The notes beneath the pieces were generated by a model. The model ran no database searches. It worked only from the letters and a program-made list of their open reading frames with translations, and had not been told where the DNA came from. Of a stretch of 64,000 nucleotides of DNA, positions 27,482 to 36,129 are shown in pieces. The stretch lies in NCBI RefSeq assembly GCF_003063455.1, contig NZ_NESN01000001.1, positions 372,001 to 436,000 on the forward strand. The letters run 5' to 3'. The DNA comes from Limnohabitans parvus II-B4. Its GTDB lineage: Bacteria > Pseudomonadota > Gammaproteobacteria > Burkholderiales > Burkholderiaceae_C. The translations under genes were made by a program, and so were the position numbers. Within the stretch, counting starts at the first letter, position 1. Every line of letters begins with the position of its first letter.

Positions 27482-30400
27482 TCAATGGTTCAACTGCCCC
27501 CAAGCCTTCTCCAGCCTTTTGATACTGACCGGCTGCGGGGTGCGCAGTTCTTGCGCAAAGAAGCTCACGCGCAGCTCTTCCAGTAACCAGCGGAACTCCA
27601 GCATGCGGGCGTCTTGGGCGCCTTTGCGTTCTGCCACCAGGCGCCAATAGCGTTGTTCTTGCGGTTTCAGCTCGGCCAGGCGCTGGGCGTCGCGGGCGGG
27701 GTCGGCGCGGTATTTGTCCAGGCGCAGGGTCACTGCCTTGAGGTAGCGGGCGCAGTGCTGCAGCTGCGGCCACGGGGTGGCGGCCATGAAGTTTTTGGGC
27801 ATCAGTCGTTGCAGTTGCTGAGTGCAGTCGGCCGTCGCGTCGGGGGCGTTTTTGGTGTCTTTGATTTTGCGGGTGGCCGCGCCAAACTCCAACAAGATGG
27901 TGCCCGCCAGCCGGGCCACTTCGTTGGCAATCAAGGTCAATCGCCCACGGCCTTCTTCAATGCGGCGTTTGAAGGTGATTTCGTCGTTGGGCAGCGGGTC
28001 GAGCAAAAAGGCACGGTCCAGCGCCACGTCGATGATCTGGGTTTTCAGCTCATCCGCCGTGCCGAGCGGCATGTAGGCCACGGCCATTTTTTGCAGGTCG
28101 GGGATGTTTTTCTCAAGGTACTTGAGCGCGTCTTTGATCTGCAGCGCAAACAGGCGGCGCAGGCCCGCGCGGTTTTTGCTGGCGGCCACGTCGGGTTCGT
28201 CAAACACTTCGATGGTCACAGCGTCTTGCACGTCCACCAGCGCGGGGAAGCCGATCAGGGTCTGGCCGCCTTTGCTGATTTCCATCAGCTCTGGGAGTTC
28301 GCCGAAGGTCCAGGTGGTGTAGCGCTGGGGGGCTGTGGGGGTCTGTTTGGCGGGGGTTGTGCCTGTGCGGGCATGGATACCCGCGTTCGCGGGTATGACA
28401 TAAGAAGCGGGTATGACATAAGAAGCGGGTATGACATTGGCGGCGGGTATGACAGATTCTTTTGTCACACCCGACTCACCCTTTGTCACACCCGACTTGA
28501 TCGGGTGTCCATGGGGGTCATGGATGCCCGCGTTCGCGGGTATGACATCTTCTTTTGTCACACCCGACTTGATCGGGTGTCCATCTGCTTGCGACGAAGA
28601 CGCCATCTTCAGCTGCGCCAGCGCCTGGAACGCACCACGCGCTTTGGCACCCAGCTCGCCCTTGAGCGCCCCCAGGTTTCGGCCCATGCCCAACTGGCGG
28701 CCGTGTTCGTCGACCACCAGCAGGTTCATGAACAAATGCGGGCTGAGCATTTCGTGTTTGAAGTCAGTCCGCTTGATGTCGAGGCTGGTTTCGTCGCGGG
28801 CTTTTTTGAGCAGCACATCGGTGAGCGAGCCGCTGCCAAACAGCTCAGGTGCCGACAGCTCGGCGGCCAAGCGGGTGGCCGATTCGGGCAACGGCACGAA
28901 GCGGCTGCGCGGGCGCTGCGGCAGGCTTTTGAGCAGGGCCTGAATTTTGTCTTTGAGCAAGCCGGGCACCAGCCATTCGCAGCGGTCTTCGCTCACTTGG
29001 TTCAGTACAAACAGCGGCACCGTGACCGTGACGCCGTCGCGGGCGTCGCCCGGCTCGTGCAGATAAGTGGCCTGGCAATCGGTGCCGCCCAAGCGGATGT
29101 GTTTGGGGAAGGCCTGCGTGGTGATGCCTGCCGCTTCGTGGCGCATCAGCTCTTCGCGGGTCAGCAGCAAGAGGCGCGGCTGCTTGATGCTCTCATGGCG
29201 GTACCAGTCTTCCAGCAGGCGGCCGCTGCACACCTCGGGCGGGATCTGCTGGTCATAAAAAGCGTAGATCAGCTCGTCGTCGACCAGCACGTCTTGGCGG
29301 CGCGACTTGTGCTCCAGCTCTTCGACCTTAGCGATCATCTTGTGGTTGGCGGCCAGGAAAGGCAGCTTGGTCTCCCACTGGTCGCCCACTAGGGCTTCGC
29401 GGATGAAAATCTCGCGTGCGCCGTGCAGGTCCACCCGGCTGTAGGCCGTGCGCCGCCCGCTGTAGACCACCAGGCCGTAGAGCGTGGCGCGTTCCAGCGC
29501 CACCACTTCGGCCGATTTCTTTTCCCAATGCGGGTCGAGCACTTGCTTGCGCAGCAGGTGCGCGCCGACCTGCTCCAGCCACTGAGGCTCAATCGCCGCA
29601 ATGCCCCGGCCAAACAGGCGCGTGGTTTCCACCAGTTCGGCCACTACGATCCAACGGCCCGGCTTTTTGCTCAGGTGCGCACCGGGGTGTTTGTGGAACT
29701 TGATGCCGCGTGCGCCCAGATATTCTCCCGTAGCCTGTCCCGCGCCTGACGCGGGATCTTCGAGCTTGTAACCCACGTTGCCCAGCAGGCCCGCCAGCAT
29801 GGACAAGTGCAGCTGCTCGTAGCTCGCAGGCTGCGTGTTGATGCGCCACTTGTGCTCGGACACCACGGTGAGCAGCTGGGTGTGCGTGTCGCGCCACTCG
29901 CGCACCCGCCGGATGTTGATGAAGTTCTGGCGCAGCAGCTGTTCGTATTGGCGGTTGCTGAGTTTGTGGGTGGAAGCGGGGGCATGGATACCCGCGTTCG
30001 CGGGTATGACAGAGGGGGCGGGCATGCCCGCGCCTTTTGTCACACCCGGCTTGACCGGGTGTCCATGGGGCACATGTGGGGCATGGATACCCGCGTTCGC
30101 GGGCATGACAGAGGGGGCGGGCATGCCAGCGCCTTTTGTCACACCCGGCTGTCCCCTATCTGTCACACCCGGCTGCCCCCTGTCTGTCACACCCGGCTTG
30201 ACCGGGTGTCCATGGGCCGTTGGGCCGCCCCTTGCGTCGTGAATCCATTTCCACAGTTTCAGATAACCCGTGAACTCGCTCTTGTCGTCGTCGAACTTGG
30301 CATGCGCTTGGTCGGCTTGGGCTTGCGCGTCCATGGGGCGGTCGCGCACGTCTTGCACGCTCATGGCGCTGGCGATCACCAGCACTTCGTCGAGCGCTTC

Positions 30401-31786
30401 GCGGCCACGGGCTTCCAAGATCATGCGGCCCACACGCGGGTCCAGCGGCAGGCGGGCCAGCTCTTTGCCGATGGGGGTGAGTTCGTTGTCTTCATCCACC
30501 GCGCCCAGCTCGGCCAGCAGTTGATAGCCGTCGGTGATGGCGCGTTTGGACGGCGCTTCGATGAACGGGAAGTCTTCGACCACACCCAGGTGCAGGCTCT
30601 TCATGCGCAAGATCACGCCCGCCAAAGACGAGCGCAAAATTTCCGGATCGGTGAAGCGCGGGCGGCCTGCAAAGTCTTTGTCGTCGTACAGGCGGATGCA
30701 GATGCCGTTGGCCACCCGGCCGCAGCGGCCCGCACGCTGGTTGGCGGCGGCCTGGCTGATGGGCTCGACCATCAGCTGCTCGACCTTGCTGCGCAGGCTG
30801 TAGCGCTTGACCCGCGCCGTGCCCGCGTCGATCACATAGCGGATGCCGGGCACCGTGAGCGACGTTTCGGCCACGTTGGTCGCCAGCACAATGCGGCGGC
30901 CATTCGACGCCTCAAAAATCTGGTCTTGCTCGGCCTGCGACAGGCGGGCAAACAGCGGCAGCACTTCGGCGCTGCGGGTGAGCGGCTGGTGCGCCAAGTG
31001 CTTGCGCAGGTGGTCGGCGGCTTCGCGGATCTCGCGTTCGCCGGGCAAAAAGATCAGGATGTCGCCCCCTGCCCCGCCCTGCCAGAGTTCGTCCACGCCG
31101 TCAGCAATCGCGTCATTCAGGCCGTAGTCGCGTGATTCTTCAAACGGGCGGTAGCGCTGCTCCACAGGGAAGGTGCGGCCGGAGACCATGATGACCGGGG
31201 CCGGGCCGTTGCGGGAGGCAAAGTGTTTGGCAAAACGGTCGGCGTCGATGGTGGCCGACGTGACCACGATTTTGAGGTCCGGCCTGCGCGGCAGGATCTG
31301 GCGCAGGTAGCCCAGCAAGAAGTCGATGTTCAGGCTGCGCTCGTGCGCCTCGTCGATGATGATGGTGTCATAAGCTTGCAGCAGCGGGTCGGTCTGGGTT
31401 TCAGCCAACAAGATGCCGTCGGTCATGAGCTTGACCGAGGCATTTTTGCTCAATCGGTCCTGGAACCGCACCTTGAAACCCACCACCTCGCCCAGCGGGG
31501 TCTTCAATTCCTCCGCAATGCGCTTGGCCACCGAGCTGGCCGCAATGCGCCGGGGCTGGGTGTGGCCGATCATCCGCGCACGTTCACCCGGTTTGGCGTT
31601 GAGCTTGCCGCGCCCCAGCGCCAGCGCGATTTTGGGCAGCTGCGTGGTTTTGCCCGAGCCGGTTTCACCACAGACGATGATGACCTGGTGCTGGTCCATG
31701 GCGGCCATGATTTCGTCACGGCGGGCTGAGACGGGCAGGCCTTCGGGGAAGTCGATTTGGAGGGGGGTGGGGTTTGCAAACTCGGT
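27482..31786 (-). CDS. hrpA: ATP-dependent RNA helicase HrpA with in-frame repeat insertions
   Basis: A 1434-residue DEAH-box helicase. Walker A GETGSGKTT is near residue 41, IIIDEAHERSLNIDF follows, then SAT (VVTSATID), the helicase C domain, HA2/OB regions and the long DUF3418 C-terminal part. HrpA processes mRNA and resolves stalled ribosomes. Start choice is uncertain: GTG at 31786 (VTEFANPTPLQ) or GTG at 31819; no ATG fits. Two stretches, about residues 520-602 and 1065-1138, are translated palindromic repeats reading HPVKPGVT and IPANAGIH again and again. They replace short linkers between conserved segments and keep the frame open. Without them the protein would be near the usual 1300 residues. 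Confidence 0.93.
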   Translation of the reverse strand, partial: TEFANPTPLQIDFPEGLPVSARRDEIMAAMDQHQVIIVCGETGSGKTTQLPKIALALGRGKLNAKPGERARMIGHTQPRRIAASSVAKRIAEELKTPLGEVVGFKVRFQDRLSKNASVKLMTDGILLAETQTDPLLQAYDTIIIDEAHERSLNIDFLLGYLRQILPRRPDLKIVVTSATIDADRFAKHFASRNGPAPVIMVSGRTFPVEQRYRPFEESRDYGLNDAIADGVDELWQGGAGGDILIFLPGEREIREAADHLRKHLAHQPLTRSAEVLPLFARLSQAEQDQIFEASNGRRIVLATNVAETSLTVPGIRYVIDAGTARVKRYSLRSKVEQLMVEPISQAAANQRAGRCGRVANGICIRLYDDKDFAGRPRFTDPEILRSSLAGVILRMKSLHLGVVEDFPFIEAPSKRAITDGYQLLAELGAVDEDNELTPIGKELARLPLDPRVGRMILEARGREALDEVLVIASAMSVQDVRDRPMDAQAQADQAHAKFDDDKSEFTGYLKLWKWIHDARGGPTAHGHPVKPGVTDRGQPGVTDRGQPGVTKGAGMPAPSVMPANAGIHAPHVPHGHPVKPGVTKGAGMPAPSVIPANAGIHAPASTHKLSNRQYEQLLRQNFINIRRVREWRDTHTQLLTVVSEHKWRINTQPASYEQLHLSMLAGLLGNVGYKLEDPASGAGQATGEYLGARGIKFHKHPGAHLSKKPGRWIVVAELVETTRLFGRGIAAIEPQWLEQVGAHLLRKQVLDPHWEKKSAEVVALERATLYGLVVYSGRRTAYSRVDLHGAREIFIREALVGDQWETKLPFLAANHKMIAKVEELEHKSRRQDVLVDDELIYAFYDQQIPPEVCSGRLLEDWYRHESIKQPRLLLLTREELMRHEAAGITTQAFPKHIRLGGTDCQATYLHEPGDARDGVTVTVPLFVLNQVSEDRCEWLVPGLLKDKIQALLKSLPQRPRSRFVPLPESATRLAAELSAPELFGSGSLTDVLLKKARDETSLDIKRTDFKHEMLSPHLFMNLLVVDEHGRQLGMGRNLGALKGELGAKARGAFQALAQLKMASSSQADGHPIKSGVTKEDVIPANAGIHDPHGHPIKSGVTKGESGVTKESVIPAANVIPASYVIPASYVIPANAGIHARTGTTPAKQTPTAPQRYTTWTFGELPELMEISKGGQTLIGFPALVDVQDAVTIEVFDEPDVAASKNRAGLRRLFALQIKDALKYLEKNIPDLQKMAVAYMPLGTADELKTQIIDVALDRAFLLDPLPNDEITFKRRIEEGRGRLTLIANEVARLAGTILLEFGAATRKIKDTKNAPDATADCTQQLQRLMPKNFMAATPWPQLQHCARYLKAVTLRLDKYRADPARDAQRLAELKPQEQRYWRLVAERKGAQDARMLEFRWLLEELRVSFFAQELRTPQPVSIKRLEKAWGQLNH
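28373..28584. repeat. Palindromic repeat array plus 18-bp tandem repeats inside hrpA (C-terminal part)
   Basis: Two copies of a hairpin element with core TACCCGCG-TT-CGCGGGTA type arms (28373-28400 and 28519-28547) alternate with elements of core ACACCCGA-CTTGA-TCGGGTGT (28484-28513 and 28556-28583, plus a partial copy near 28463). Directly after the first element an 18-base unit (TAAGAAGCGGGTATGACA) occurs at 28401-28418 and 28419-28436, with a variant at 28437-28454. Its 18-base period keeps the hrpA frame open. Confidence 0.9.
29983..30214. repeat. Palindromic repeat array inside hrpA (central part)
   Basis: Elements with arms ACCCGCG/CGCGGGT lie at 29983-30011 and 30081-30110. Elements with arms ACACCCGG/CCGGGTGT lie at 30038-30067 and 30185-30214, with two half copies near 30137 and 30161. 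They alternate in orientation, and GGGGGCGGGCATGCC-like spacers are repeated between them. The whole array is read through in frame by hrpA on the minus strand. Confidence 0.9.
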
Positions 31787-31813
31787 CACGGGCTGGATTA
31801 TCCCACGACACGT

Positions 31814-31842
31814 GTTCACGTGCTACACTGGTTTACGTGAAC
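31814..31842 (+). promoter_or_regulatory. vapBC promoter and operator
   Basis: Perfect eight-base arms GTTCACGT (31814-31821) and ACGTGAAC (31835-31842) flank an extended -10 element TGCTACACT (TACACT at 31824-31829). The repeat would place a VapB/VapBC-type autorepressor across the RNA polymerase site. A Shine-Dalgarno GGAGG at 31852-31856 precedes vapB. The same bases overlap the proposed start region of the divergent hrpA. Confidence 0.65.
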
Positions 31843-31862
31843 TTTCAACTTGGAGGTTTTGG

Positions 31863-32129
31863 ATGACCAACCTGACCATTTCCCTCGACGAAAACCTCGT
31901 CAAACAAGCCCGCATCAAGGCCATTCAAGAAGGCACATCCTTGAGCGCGAAGGTGCGCGAGATGCTGGCTGCCTATGTGCGGCAAGATATGCCTGCCGCC
32001 CCGATCGTGATTCCCAAACTGCCCGTTTCCAAAGCCCGTGGTGGTCTAAAGCCGGGCATCGACCCCAGCAGCAACCGATCCCTGTACGACGCGATGGACG
32101 CGGGTATGGACCTGAAGAACCTGTCATGA
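31863..32129 (+). CDS. vapB: VapB-like antitoxin (ribbon-helix-helix type)
   Basis: An 88-residue protein. The N-terminal MTNLTISLDENLVKQARIKA is a short strand followed by helices, typical of ribbon-helix-helix DNA-binding antitoxins. The C-terminal half (PIVIPKLPVSKARGGLKPGIDPSSNRSLYDAMD) is Pro/Gly-rich and probably wraps the toxin. GGAGG precedes the ATG by six bases. The stop overlaps the toxin start in ATGA, the classic TA arrangement. It likely represses its own promoter at the palindrome upstream. Confidence 0.85.
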   Translation: MTNLTISLDENLVKQARIKAIQEGTSLSAKVREMLAAYVRQDMPAAPIVIPKLPVSKARGGLKPGIDPSSNRSLYDAMDAGMDLKNLS

Positions 32130-32563
32130 CGCCTGACGTCAATGTGTTGGTGGCCGCTTTCCGGCTTGACCACCCTCACCACTTGCCTGCACGAGCTTGG
32201 CTAGATGAAGCCATGCTCCAAGCTGCCAATGGACGCAACAGCCTGATCCTGCTGGGCACCGTGGTGACTGGCTTTTTACGCATCAGCACCAACCCCAAAA
32301 TCTTTCGGGAAACCGATCCTTTACAGGATGTGATCGACTTCATCGACAGCCTGCTCAGCTGCCCAGGCGTGCAATTTCAGCCGCAGGGTGCCACCTGGCC
32401 CAATTTGCGGCAAGTGTGTCTGGCACAACAAGCCACAGGAAACTTGATCACCGATGCTTGGATCGCCGCAACGGTGATGCAATCCGGTGAGACACTCTGC
32501 ACATTCGACCGCGATTTTTCGCGTCTGCTTCCCGCAGACCAACTTCTTTTGCTCAAGCCCTGA
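32126..32563 (+). CDS. vapC: VapC-like PIN-domain toxin
   Basis: A 145-residue PIN-domain ribonuclease of the VapC type. The first acidic residue is Asp4 (MTPDVNVLVAAFRLDHPHH), GFLRISTNP is the subfamily landmark, and the later acidic sites are in ITDAWIAA and CTFDRDFSR. The Glu usual in helix 3 of many VapC proteins is not obvious before GFLRI (the sequence is LLGTVVTGFLR), which also occurs in this GFLR subgroup. It overlaps the antitoxin by four bases. VapC toxins cleave tRNA or rRNA; the target is unknown. Confidence 0.88.
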   Translation: MTPDVNVLVAAFRLDHPHHLPARAWLDEAMLQAANGRNSLILLGTVVTGFLRISTNPKIFRETDPLQDVIDFIDSLLSCPGVQFQPQGATWPNLRQVCLAQQATGNLITDAWIAATVMQSGETLCTFDRDFSRLLPADQLLLLKP

Positions 32564-32575
32564 CACCTCAAGCCC

Positions 32576-33922
32576 ATGCCCACAGTCTTCAATTTCACTT
32601 TCGTGCCCTGGTTCCGGTCGGTGGCGCCTTACATCCACATGCACCGGGGCAAGACCTTTGTGGTGGGCATCGCGGGCGAGGCGATTGCGGCGGGCAAGCT
32701 GCAACACCTGGCGCAAGACTTGGCGCTGATCCAGAGCATGGGCGTCAAGATCGTGCTGGTGCACGGTTTTCGCCCGCAGGTCAACGAGCAACTGGCCGCC
32801 AAAGGCCACGCCCCCAAGTACTCGCACGGCATGCGCATCACCGACAGCGTGGCGCTGGACTGCGCCCAAGAGGCGGCGGGGCAACTGCGCTACGAGATTG
32901 AAGCGGCCTTCAGCCAGGGTTTGCCCAACACGCCCATGGCAGGCTCGACAGTGCGGGTGATTTCGGGCAACTTCATCACCGCACGGCCTGTGGGCATTGT
33001 GGACGGTGTGGATTTCCAGCACTCGGGCTTGGTGCGCAAGGTAGACGTGGACGGCATCATGCGCACGCTGGACATGGGCGCGATGGTGCTGCTGTCGCCG
33101 TTTGGTTTTTCGCCGACTGGCGAAGCCTTTAATTTGGCCATGGAAGAAGTGGCCACCAGCGTGGCTGCCGAGCTGCAGGCCGACAAGCTGATTTTTGTGA
33201 CCGAGATTCCGGGCATCCGCATGCAACCGGGCGAGCCCGCCAGCGAGGACAACCCCATCGACACCGAGCTGCCGTTGGCTGCAGCCAAGCAGTTGCTGGC
33301 CTCACTGCCCACGCCCACCGAGCCGACCGACATCGGCTTTTACCTGCAGCACTGTGTTAAGGCTTGCGAAGAAGGCGTGGAGCGCTCGCACATCCTGCCC
33401 TTCACGGTGGACGGCGCGTTGCTGCTGGAAATTTATGTGCACGACGGCATTGGCACCATGGTCGTCGATGAAAAGCTCGAAGAACTGCGTGAAGCCACGG
33501 CCGACGACGTGGGCGGCATCTTGCAACTGATCGAGCCGTTTGAGAAGGACGGCACCTTGGTCAAGCGCGACCGCACCGAGATCGAGCGCGATGTGGACCA
33601 CTACACCATCATCGACCACGACGGCGTGATCTTTGCCTGCGCAGCACTCTATCCCTACCCTGAAGCCAAGACGGCCGAGATGGCGGCACTCACCGTGTCG
33701 CCCCAGTCGCAAGGCCAAGGCGACGGGGAAAAGGTGCTCAAGCGCATCGAGCAACGCGCCCGCGCCATGGGCCTCAAAAGCATCTTCGTGCTCACCACGC
33801 GCACCATGCACTGGTTCATCAAGCGCGGCTTTGTGCAGGTCGACCCCGACTGGCTGCCCGAAGCGCGCAAACGCAAGTACAACTGGGACCGCAAGAGCCA
33901 GGTGCTGGTCAAGAAGCTCTGA
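32576..33922 (+). CDS. argA: N-acetylglutamate synthase
   Basis: A 448-residue enzyme for the first step of arginine synthesis. An amino-acid kinase-like domain (residues about 20-290; MHRGKTFVVGIAGEAIAAGKLQHLAQDLALIQSMGVKIVLVHGFRPQVN) is followed by a GNAT acetyltransferase domain (about 300-448; AALTVSPQSQGQGDGEKVLKRIEQRA, the acetyl-CoA pyrophosphate loop). The length matches the classical ArgA. The start lies 12 bases after vapC, but nothing ties the two functionally. Confidence 0.95.
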   Translation: MPTVFNFTFVPWFRSVAPYIHMHRGKTFVVGIAGEAIAAGKLQHLAQDLALIQSMGVKIVLVHGFRPQVNEQLAAKGHAPKYSHGMRITDSVALDCAQEAAGQLRYEIEAAFSQGLPNTPMAGSTVRVISGNFITARPVGIVDGVDFQHSGLVRKVDVDGIMRTLDMGAMVLLSPFGFSPTGEAFNLAMEEVATSVAAELQADKLIFVTEIPGIRMQPGEPASEDNPIDTELPLAAAKQLLASLPTPTEPTDIGFYLQHCVKACEEGVERSHILPFTVDGALLLEIYVHDGIGTMVVDEKLEELREATADDVGGILQLIEPFEKDGTLVKRDRTEIERDVDHYTIIDHDGVIFACAALYPYPEAKTAEMAALTVSPQSQGQGDGEKVLKRIEQRARAMGLKSIFVLTTRTMHWFIKRGFVQVDPDWLPEARKRKYNWDRKSQVLVKKL

Positions 33923-33940
33923 CCGCCACGCCTTCGAATG

Positions 33941-34084
33941 TCATGGATACCCGCATGCGCGGGCATGACGCACCAATGTCACCCCCGACTCGATCGGGGG
34001 TCCATGCTGCTTGTCTCGTCACCCCGACTCGATCGGGGGGCCACGCCTTCGACTGTTATGGCTACCCGCATGCGCGGGTATGAC
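33941..34084. repeat. Intergenic palindromic repeat cluster between argA and dsbB
   Basis: Four elements. TACCCGCATGCGCGGG-type hairpins lie at 33941-33970 and 34055-34084. CCCCCGA-CTCGA-TCGGGGG-type hairpins lie at 33977-34006 and 34018-34046. They belong to the same two families as the arrays inside hrpA. The region ends 30 bases from dsbB and may act as its terminator or as an mRNA-stabilising REP. Confidence 0.85.
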
Positions 34085-34113
34085 ACAGCAGGCGCTTGCC
34101 CCCGCAGCGGTCA

Positions 34114-34611
34114 TCAGCGGTTCTTGACAGCCTTGACTGCGACGCACAGGCCCAATAGGCCAAACACCACAAAGCACACAAATGACCAATTGGCGATGGA
34201 GCCGCCCAAAAAGGTCCAGTCGACCTTGGTGCAGTCGCCGCTGCCTTTGAAGATCATGGGAATGGCGCGGTTGATGGGGAAGTTTTCGACCATGCCGTAA
34301 AAATCACGGCCACAGGTCACCACTTCGGGGGGGTACCACTGCAGCCAACTTTGGCGCGCAGCGGTAAAACCACCAAAGCCCGCCACCAGCGCCAGCAACA
34401 AGCCCGACACGGCCAAGCCCCAACCGCGCAAACGCCAGCCCACAGCCGCCACCAGCACCACACCGATCAGCGCATAGCGCTGCACGATGCACATGGGGCA
34501 AGGGTTCAGGCCCACCACATGCTGCAAATACAGTCCAAAGGCCAGCATGCCGATGCCCGACAGAGCGATCAGGGCCAGCAGGCGTGAGGGAGTGATGGGC
34601 GTCAGGTTCAT
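34114..34611 (-). CDS. dsbB: Disulfide bond formation protein B
   Basis: A 165-residue inner-membrane protein with four transmembrane helices that reoxidises DsbA and passes electrons to quinone. Both periplasmic Cys pairs are present: Cys38-Cys41 (NPCPMC) and Cys100/Cys127 (VVTCGRDF ... GSGDC). The ATG at 34611 (MNLTPITPSRLLAL) is preferred; an upstream start at 34677 would translate part of a palindromic repeat. Confidence 0.94.
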   Translation of the reverse strand: MNLTPITPSRLLALIALSGIGMLAFGLYLQHVVGLNPCPMCIVQRYALIGVVLVAAVGWRLRGWGLAVSGLLLALVAGFGGFTAARQSWLQWYPPEVVTCGRDFYGMVENFPINRAIPMIFKGSGDCTKVDWTFLGGSIANWSFVCFVVFGLLGLCVAVKAVKNR

Positions 34612-34652
34612 GGCGTGGGTCAAGGATTTGTCATGCTGGCCAGGTTCACGTT

Positions 34653-34720
34653 TGTCATGCCCGACTGGATCGGGCATCCAGGCTGTTCAGTCATGGATAC
34701 CCGCATGCGCGGGTATGACA
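34653..34720. repeat. Palindromic repeat pair upstream of dsbB
   Basis: One element with arms ATGCCCGA/TCGGGCAT around CTGGA at 34653-34682 and one with TACCCGCATGCGCGGGTA at 34691-34720, in the 249-base gap between dsbB and fpr. They are the same families as in hrpA. The dsbB promoter must lie within or around them. Confidence 0.85.
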
Positions 34721-34860
34721 TGAATTTTCGGATATCCATCTGCGGGGGTGTGACAAAAAGGCTTGGACACCAGCATTTACGGTTGTGAGAACACAAAAAT
34801 CCTATTTTGCCTTCATGCTCCGGCCAGATCGGTGAGGCTTTTCACAAAGCCCCTGCCCAA

Positions 34861-35637
34861 TCAGGACTCGGCAAAGGCGCGTTCGATGACGAAGGCACCC
34901 GGGGTGCTGGTGTTGCCTTCTGACAAACCGTGCTCTTCGCAGATGCGCTTGAGGTCCTTGAGCATGCCAGGGCTGCCGCAGATCATGACGCGGTCTGTTT
35001 CGGGGTCGAGCTTGGACAGGCCCAGATCGGCAAACAGTTTGCCGTTTTCGATCAGATCGGTCAGACGACCCTGGTTTTTGTAGGGCTCGCGGGTCACGGT
35101 GGGGTAATAGAGCAGTTGCTGGCTCACCATCTCGCCCAGAAACTCGTTGGCGGGCAACTCTTTCGTGATGTAGTCGTGGTACGCCAATTCGTTGACCTGA
35201 CGCACGCCGTGGACCAGGATCACTTTTTCGAAGCGCTCATAGGTTTCGGGGTCGCGGATGATGCTCATGAACGGCGCCAGACCCGTGCCGGTGGACATGA
35301 GGTACAGGTTTTTGCCGGGGAGCAGGTAGTCGCACAGCAAGGTGCCTGTGGGTTTGCGGCCCACCACGATGGTGTCACCCACCTGGATGTGTTGGAGCTT
35401 GGAGGTCAGCGGGCCGTCGGGCACCTTGATGCTCAGGAATTCGAGGTGTTCTTCGTAGTTGGCACTGGCGATGGAGTAGGCGCGCAGCAGTGGTTTGCCG
35501 TTGTCGCCGCGCAGGCCGATCATGGTGAAATGACCATTGGAAAAGCGCAGAGCCTGGTCACGTGTGGTGGTGAAGCTGAACAGACGGTCGGTCCAGTGGT
35601 GAACGCTCAAAACGCGTTCTTCAAGAAAAGCACTCAT
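34861..35637 (-). CDS. fpr: Ferredoxin--NADP reductase
   Basis: A 258-residue FAD enzyme of the bacterial FNR type. The FAD-binding motif is RAYSIAS (R-x-Y-S), the NADP-binding segment is STGTGLAPFMSIIRD, followed by VHGVRQVNELAY and MICGSPGMLKDL. The C-terminus ends in ERAFAES. It transfers electrons between NADPH and ferredoxin or flavodoxin and is often part of oxidative-stress defence. The ATG at 35637 (MSAFLEERV) matches the family. It is divergent from yggX across 214 bases. Confidence 0.93.
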   Translation of the reverse strand: MSAFLEERVLSVHHWTDRLFSFTTTRDQALRFSNGHFTMIGLRGDNGKPLLRAYSIASANYEEHLEFLSIKVPDGPLTSKLQHIQVGDTIVVGRKPTGTLLCDYLLPGKNLYLMSTGTGLAPFMSIIRDPETYERFEKVILVHGVRQVNELAYHDYITKELPANEFLGEMVSQQLLYYPTVTREPYKNQGRLTDLIENGKLFADLGLSKLDPETDRVMICGSPGMLKDLKRICEEHGLSEGNTSTPGAFVIERAFAES

Positions 35638-35851
35638 TTGATTTGTCTGGGTTATGGCAGGGACAAGAGCCCCAAAGCCACTGGGGGGATGCTGAAAGCT
35701 TGCTACAGTTGCAGCCTGATAGACCACAAGAAAGTCGATCCTGTCGCGAAACAGGGCGTATTTTCGTGTGAACCGCTCAATACTGGAAATACTGAAATTT
35801 TATATCCGTATAACCAGAGCTTCTTAAGATAGATCAAGGCTGAAAGACACC

Positions 35852-36127
35852 ATGGCACGCACCGTTCAATGCATCAAACTCGGCACCGAAGCAGAAGGCT
35901 TGGACTTCGCGCCTTATCCCGGCGAGTTGGGCAAGCGCATTTGGGAAAACGTGAGCAAGCAAGCTTGGGCTGACTGGCTCAAGCACCAGACCATGTTGGT
36001 CAATGAAAACCGCCTGAACTTGGCCGATCTGCGCGCCCGCCAATACCTGGCTCGTCAAATGGAAAACCATTTCTTTGGCGCAGGCGCTGACGCTGCCCAA
36101 GGCTACGTGCCACCAGCCGCCAACTGA
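35852..36127 (+). CDS. yggX: Fe(2+)-trafficking protein YggX
   Basis: A 91-residue protein with [30 protein letters not shown], carrying Cys7 and the small compact fold of YggX. These proteins protect iron-sulfur clusters from oxidation and help move iron in the cytoplasm. The gene is followed two bases later by an mnmC2-like gene and is divergent from fpr, another redox-stress gene. Confidence 0.94.
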   Translation: MARTVQCIKLGTEAEGLDFAPYPGELGKRIWENVSKQAWADWLKHQTMLVNENRLNLADLRARQYLARQMENHFFGAGADAAQGYVPPAAN

Positions 36128-36129
36128 AG

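Noticed and set aside
27482..31786. hrpA as a pseudogene broken by repeat insertion
   Set aside because: Both inserts keep the frame open and the helicase motifs and C-terminal region are complete.
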